Assembly (NCBI GenBank): GCA_020744425.1
Contig: JAGMUV010000022.1
Location: 124,001-188,000 of the forward strand
Direction: 5' to 3'
Source: Dactylonectria macrodidyma
Taxonomy: Eukaryota; Ascomycota; Sordariomycetes; Hypocreales; Nectriaceae
Length of the DNA: 64,000 nt
The translations under genes and the position numbers were made by a program. How positions within the stretch are numbered: the stretch's first letter is position 1; each line of letters begins with the position of its first letter. This document shows, piece by piece, positions 60,018 through 64,000 of the stretch. A model generated the notes under the pieces. The model did not search any database. It worked only from the letters and a program-made list of their open reading frames with translations, and was not told the origin of the DNA.

Positions 60018-62150
60018 ATGGTTCGACCAACATTCGTGGCACTAGCAGCCTTCTTATTTTCCCCTCTCCCAACCGCCGCTCTGACAGACTGCCCATCGAA
60101 AGAGGCAAGTTGGACATCAGACAGCGGCGTCGAATACACCGTTTGTCCCAACACCGACTACAAATACGGAGGCAATAGCCTCAAAGTCGTCCAGCGTGTG
60201 ATATCCACTACTGCGTGTGCCGAAATTTGCAGCAAGGATCCGCGATGCGTCAAGGCCGTGTACGACAAGCGACGCCGGATCTGCCACGTGAAGGACAATG
60301 ACAACGAGGAGATGATGGACTGGGCCAAGGACGCGCAATTTGACACGATTCGCGTCAAAGACATCGACGAGGGCGTCTTCATCGCTCGGTGCCCTTCTGG
60401 GACCACCAGATACCGTGCTAGCGGCGGAAAGACATATCATGTCTGCCGCAACACCGACTACGTTGGCGCTTCGGCCAAGATTATCAAGGGTTGTGCCACT
60501 GTCAACGCCTGTGCCGATCTCTGCTCGACCGTTAAGACGTGCAGAAAAGCCGTCTTTGACCACATAAAGAACGTTTGCCACATTAAGGAGACCGAGCCCA
60601 AGGCGTCGCTATTCTGGGTGCAGAGCAAGCAGTTCAGCGTCGTCTACATGCCCTCGGACACGGCGCCTTCGAGCAAGGGCAAATGGTCTGACATCATCCG
60701 CTTGCCTCTCATTCCCGTCGCAGCCTACGTTGCCCCCCAGTTCCCCCAGTCCCAGAAGCTGCTGTTCTTCTCCTCTTGGGGCCCTGACGCCTTCGGAGGT
60801 GCGTCTGGCCTGACGCAGTTCGGTACCATGGATCTTCCTACCGGGGCCATTTTCAACCGAGAGGTGGCCAACACGCACCACGACATGTTCTGCCCTGGAA
60901 TGAGCCAGCTTGGCGACGGCCGCATTCTGATCCAGGGAGGCTCGAATGCCGAGGCTGTGACCATCTACAACCCCAAGACCAACGACTTCACGCGAGGGCC
61001 GGATATGCAAATGCCGCGTGGCTACCAGACATCGACCATCCTGTCCAACGGCAAGGTGTTCACCATTGGAGGCGCCTACTCGGGTCGTCGCGAGGGAAAG
61101 AATGGCGAAGTCTTCGACCCAAAGTCCAACAAGTGGACCATGCTCCCTGACGCCGACGTCAAGCCCATGCTCACCACTGACCGCGAGGGTATCTGGCGCG
61201 AGGACAACCACGCCTGGCTGTTCGGGTGGAAGGATGGCAGCGTCTTCCAGGCCGGTCCAAGTGCTAGCCAGCATTGGTACAGTACGAAACGAACTGGCTC
61301 AGTCGTCGAAGCGGGCACGAGAGACGGAGGCGACGCCATGTGTGGCATCTTCGTCATGTACGATGCTGTTGCAGGCAAGATCCTGTCGGCTGGAGGCAGC
61401 CCTGACTACACTGGAAACGACGCCAACAAGCGCGCCCACATCACCACCATCGGCGAGCCCTTCAAGCCGGTTGTTGCGGAGCGAGTGGCCGACATGGCGT
61501 TTCCTCGCGGCTTCGCTAATGCCGTCGTGCTGCCTGATGGGACAGTGCTCGTCACGGGTGGCCAGCGCAAGTCGGTTGTCTTTACAAACACCGACGGCAT
61601 CCTGGTCCCCGAGCTGTTCAACCCAGCTACCAAGAAGTGGACGCAGCTTGTTCCACACGCTGTGCCTCGCAACTACCACTCCGTCTCTATTCTCCTGCCG
61701 GATGCTACTGTCTTCATTGGCGGCGGCGGACTCTGCTATGTTGCCACCGTCGGCGGCTCAACCGCCAAATGCGACAAGACGGCCGACCATGCCGACGGAG
61801 AGATTTTCCAACCGCCCTACCTCTTCAACCAAGATGGCACCCGTGCCACCCGTCCCACCATTAGCAATCTAGTCCAAAAGCCGGTCAAGGCGGGCAGCAC
61901 GCTCAAGTTCAGCGTTACCAACACGCCGGGCCCAGTCAAGATCTCACTCGTCCGCATGGGCAGCGTCACACACTCTGTTAACAGTGACCAGAGGCGCGTT
62001 CCGCTCGACAACTTCAAGGTCAAGGATAATCGGTATTCTGTCAAGTTGCCAAAAGACAACGGTGTCTTGTTGCCCGGGTTCTACTATCTCTTTGTTATGT
62101 CACCACAAGGCGTTCCAAGCATCTCCAAGACGGTTCAGGTCGCGCTATAA
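60018..62150 (+). CDS. secreted copper radical oxidase (AA5_2, galactose-oxidase family) with two PAN domains
   Basis: Intronless, 710 residues. Signal peptide 1-21. Two PAN/Apple-type domains (about 25-116 and 125-210, each with paired cysteines and CVKAVYD/CRKAVFD) for protein or sugar contact at the cell exterior. Then Kelch propeller and C-terminal DUF1929 domain. All copper-radical ligands are present: Cys292 (DMFCPG) and Tyr336 (PRGYQ), which form the thioether cofactor, Tyr553-His554 (RNYHS) and His652 (VTHSVNSDQRR). The residue stacking over the cofactor, Trp290 in Fusarium galactose oxidase, is Tyr354 here (GGAYSG). Known PAN-bearing AA5_2 members with Tyr at this site act on aryl alcohols rather than galactose, so an aryl-alcohol-type oxidase producing aldehyde and H2O2 is the best guess. 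Intact. Confidence 0.92.
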   Translation: MVRPTFVALAAFLFSPLPTAALTDCPSKEASWTSDSGVEYTVCPNTDYKYGGNSLKVVQRVISTTACAEICSKDPRCVKAVYDKRRRICHVKDNDNEEMMDWAKDAQFDTIRVKDIDEGVFIARCPSGTTRYRASGGKTYHVCRNTDYVGASAKIIKGCATVNACADLCSTVKTCRKAVFDHIKNVCHIKETEPKASLFWVQSKQFSVVYMPSDTAPSSKGKWSDIIRLPLIPVAAYVAPQFPQSQKLLFFSSWGPDAFGGASGLTQFGTMDLPTGAIFNREVANTHHDMFCPGMSQLGDGRILIQGGSNAEAVTIYNPKTNDFTRGPDMQMPRGYQTSTILSNGKVFTIGGAYSGRREGKNGEVFDPKSNKWTMLPDADVKPMLTTDREGIWREDNHAWLFGWKDGSVFQAGPSASQHWYSTKRTGSVVEAGTRDGGDAMCGIFVMYDAVAGKILSAGGSPDYTGNDANKRAHITTIGEPFKPVVAERVADMAFPRGFANAVVLPDGTVLVTGGQRKSVVFTNTDGILVPELFNPATKKWTQLVPHAVPRNYHSVSILLPDATVFIGGGGLCYVATVGGSTAKCDKTADHADGEIFQPPYLFNQDGTRATRPTISNLVQKPVKAGSTLKFSVTNTPGPVKISLVRMGSVTHSVNSDQRRVPLDNFKVKDNRYSVKLPKDNGVLLPGFYYLFVMSPQGVPSISKTVQVAL

Positions 62151-63380
62151 TCGCGGCGCCTGTTGAACATGTACACTGAGTACTGTACGCTATCGTGCCC
62201 TGGTTTATAGATAATAGATAATGCTGTACGAATATGTTATCGAGTATCCCTGACGCTATTAGATCAGTTTCAAAGTGGCCCCGATGCATTCCCGTAGACT
62301 TATAGGGTGCCCGTCTGGTTCCCTTTACCTTTCTTACAATAACTCATTCCACTCAGCCTCCCCCTGCTAGCAGAAGCCTTGACTGGAATATGGTTAGTGA
62401 TGCGATTGTGGCGGGACAGGGGTTAGATAGGGTTGTGGGGACTAGAGATTCAACTCTCTAGGTCTCGGGATTTTTCTAGGGATTTTTTCAAGGAGAAGAC
62501 CATCATCACGAACGTCAGCTTCAACAGCTGGGGAAGCAGAGAAGCCTCTTAGCTGCGGGACTGGACGGCACTGTTATTTTCTAGACTGTATGACTATCAA
62601 TTTCATTGCGGATTTCCTGCTTTCTATCAGACCTCTTTGAATCCGGCCGAATACGCCCTTTTCCTGCGAGCCGACCGACCGCGTCCGCGGTCTTCCACCC
62701 AAGCCCGGATCTGCCGCTGCAACCTTCATCTTTTCGAGCCTTGCCACAATCCGCAGCGGCGATCCAACCCGATAAAGCGTCTAATTAGACACTTTCCCAG
62801 CTATCTTGAAGAGACCGGCCCGTCATCTTCACCTGCGGTGGTGCTGGAAGCAGCCGCTGCCGACCTCTGCTGGAGGCGGCGAGACGGCGTCAGTCACGAT
62901 TGGCCCCAGTGGCCCCGGAAAGATAGTTAGCCATTTGGGTGTGGTTTCTTCCTCGTCCGCCAGGGTCGTTTCATTAGCCTTAGGGTTCAAGGCTGTGATA
63001 ACGGTCAATTACGTGGAAAGAAGAAGTTCTCCACTAAGAAATCTCAGTCATTTGATAAAGACATCCGTTATTCTAAGCATTCTGCAGAAGATGATAGGGA
63101 TTAGGAGAGGGCTAATATACTACCTATAGTATAAAGGCGGATTTGTTAAACATCAATGTCAGCAGGTGAACACGCTGTTAAGACAATTATTCACCTCAGA
63201 CTACAACAAAGGGGCCAGGGATATTGCAAAGTTCTATCTTTTATTGAAAGATTGCCATCGTTCTACGCAATACGGCATACTGGGCCGACTTATCAATCTT
63301 GGAAGCTGGCAAGACTTGTTCCACGCTCTTTGGCACGTCTCAACATCTTCCTTTGCTAGCAGTACCGGTAGTTATTGGTA
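62151..63380. other. intergenic, unassigned
   Basis: Several short open stretches (62606-62930, 63156-63380) without recognisable families. Part may be decayed LINE DNA. Confidence 0.4.
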
Positions 63381-63384
63381 GGTG

Positions 63385-63991
63385 GTGCATGGTATACATC
63401 AACATGCACACGCTGCCAAAGAAGCACCCGCTAACGACACTCAAAGTATCAGTGAGTCGAAGGTACATCTCGCCAATGAAGAGACTGACGCTTGCCCTCG
63501 GCAAGAGTAGAATCGGGCGGATGGAAATAATCGAAGCCTATGCAGCACCGCTGTAGCACGCCAGCGTGTCGCTAGTATGTGAGGTAGATCGGAAGGTGGC
63601 GATAGCGGCAGCAAACAGTGTCGAAGGCATCACTATTACGGCCAGCGCTTCTGACAGAGGAGGAATGGCGGGCATGGGAGGCATCATCAGCCACAAAGCA
63701 GCAGGGCAAGAAAATAGGGTCATGGCCAGGTACTCAGTCACTCTCAGCTCGCAAGACGACCAGAACCCCTACATAGCCGAGCTAGGGGCGATAGCGATAG
63801 CATTGCGATACATGCCTGACGGATTGCGGGACCGAAGGCTTACCATACTGTGTGCATCAGGGTTGGGAGGGGCACTTGTTCTCTCAGGCAAGAAGCTCGA
63901 CGTGCTTTCTCTCTCTGAGGAACCCGATATAGTAGAATTGTGCAAATGTAAATCCGAAGTTTCGCAGATGTCATCATCTCCGGTAGAGTGA
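63385..63991 (+). pseudogene. Tad-type LINE remnant, RNase H domain
   Basis: The reading HTLPKKHPLTTLKVSVSRRY, then ISPMKRLTLALGKSRIGRME matches the linker before RNase H in Tad-like non-LTR elements. After TAG at about 63554 the frame resumes with ITITASASDRGGMAGMGGII and IAELGAIAIALRYMP, an RNase H fold in which the first catalytic Asp and the ELxAI helix are visible. Ends at TGA near 63991. Reverse transcriptase is not present. Confidence 0.65.
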
Positions 63992-64000
63992 TACTGGTCA

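Overview
The window is a fungal chromosome segment. Genes carry short GT-AG introns of about 47-90 bp with CTAAC-type branch points. The genes and transposon families are those of filamentous ascomycetes (Pezizomycotina, most likely Sordariomycetes, but I cannot name the species): type I Baeyer-Villiger monooxygenases, a D-amino-acid oxidase, Zn2Cys6 regulators, an AA5_2 copper radical oxidase, NACHT-HEAT and F-box/ankyrin proteins, and Fot1/pogo, hAT, Copia, chromovirus, Helitron and LINE elements.

Layout. 1-5.5 kb holds a decayed Helitron fragment (minus strand), a decayed unrecognised ORF (plus strand) and a solo LTR. 5.8-18.4 kb is a transposon nest. A Fot1/pogo element (7377-17353, TA target duplications) sits in AT-rich relic DNA and is interrupted by a complete chromovirus (9011-17123, two 436-bp LTRs that look identical, TAGTG duplication). 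The chromovirus has open gag and pol frames joined by an A AAA AAC slippery heptamer, and an opposite-strand two-exon gene for a Zn2Cys6 plus coiled-coil protein. At 19.2-20.7 kb lies a five-exon pepsin-like gene whose first catalytic motif is altered.

24-38 kb looks like a metabolic cluster: an APC permease truncated by a hAT element, a fold-type-IV ((R)-amine-transaminase-like) aminotransferase, two type I Baeyer-Villiger monooxygenases, a Zn2Cys6 regulator lacking one zinc cysteine, and a D-amino-acid oxidase. A coherent inferred role is amine or D-amino-acid import, conversion to keto compounds, then oxygen insertion giving esters. Inverted pairs of LTR-like repeats lie around it (21.4/27.2 kb and 28.0/41.5 kb).

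38.6-48.9 kb is a second repeat-rich stretch: head-to-head Copia LTRs with a decayed gag, a small membrane-anchored protein gene, an HExxH metalloprotease pseudogene, an F-box/ankyrin gene with a late frameshift, and a TIR element split by a tiny LTR element that carries a tRNA-like segment. 49.8-56.9 kb is an NLR-like locus: a NACHT protein with 17 nearly identical 33-residue HEAT-type repeats, next to a two-transmembrane protein gene whose 3' end overlaps a nonsense-disrupted MYND zinc-finger gene. After a Helitron helicase fragment (58.2-58.5 kb), 60.0-62.2 kb encodes a secreted PAN-domain copper radical oxidase. The window ends in a LINE RNase H remnant.

Many decayed elements carry TAG/TAA/TGA at conserved Gln, Trp or Arg positions, as C-to-T changes (RIP-like) would leave. 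The intact chromovirus shows none of this. Splice models were made by eye from phase and conserved protein context. A few boundaries may be off by one base.
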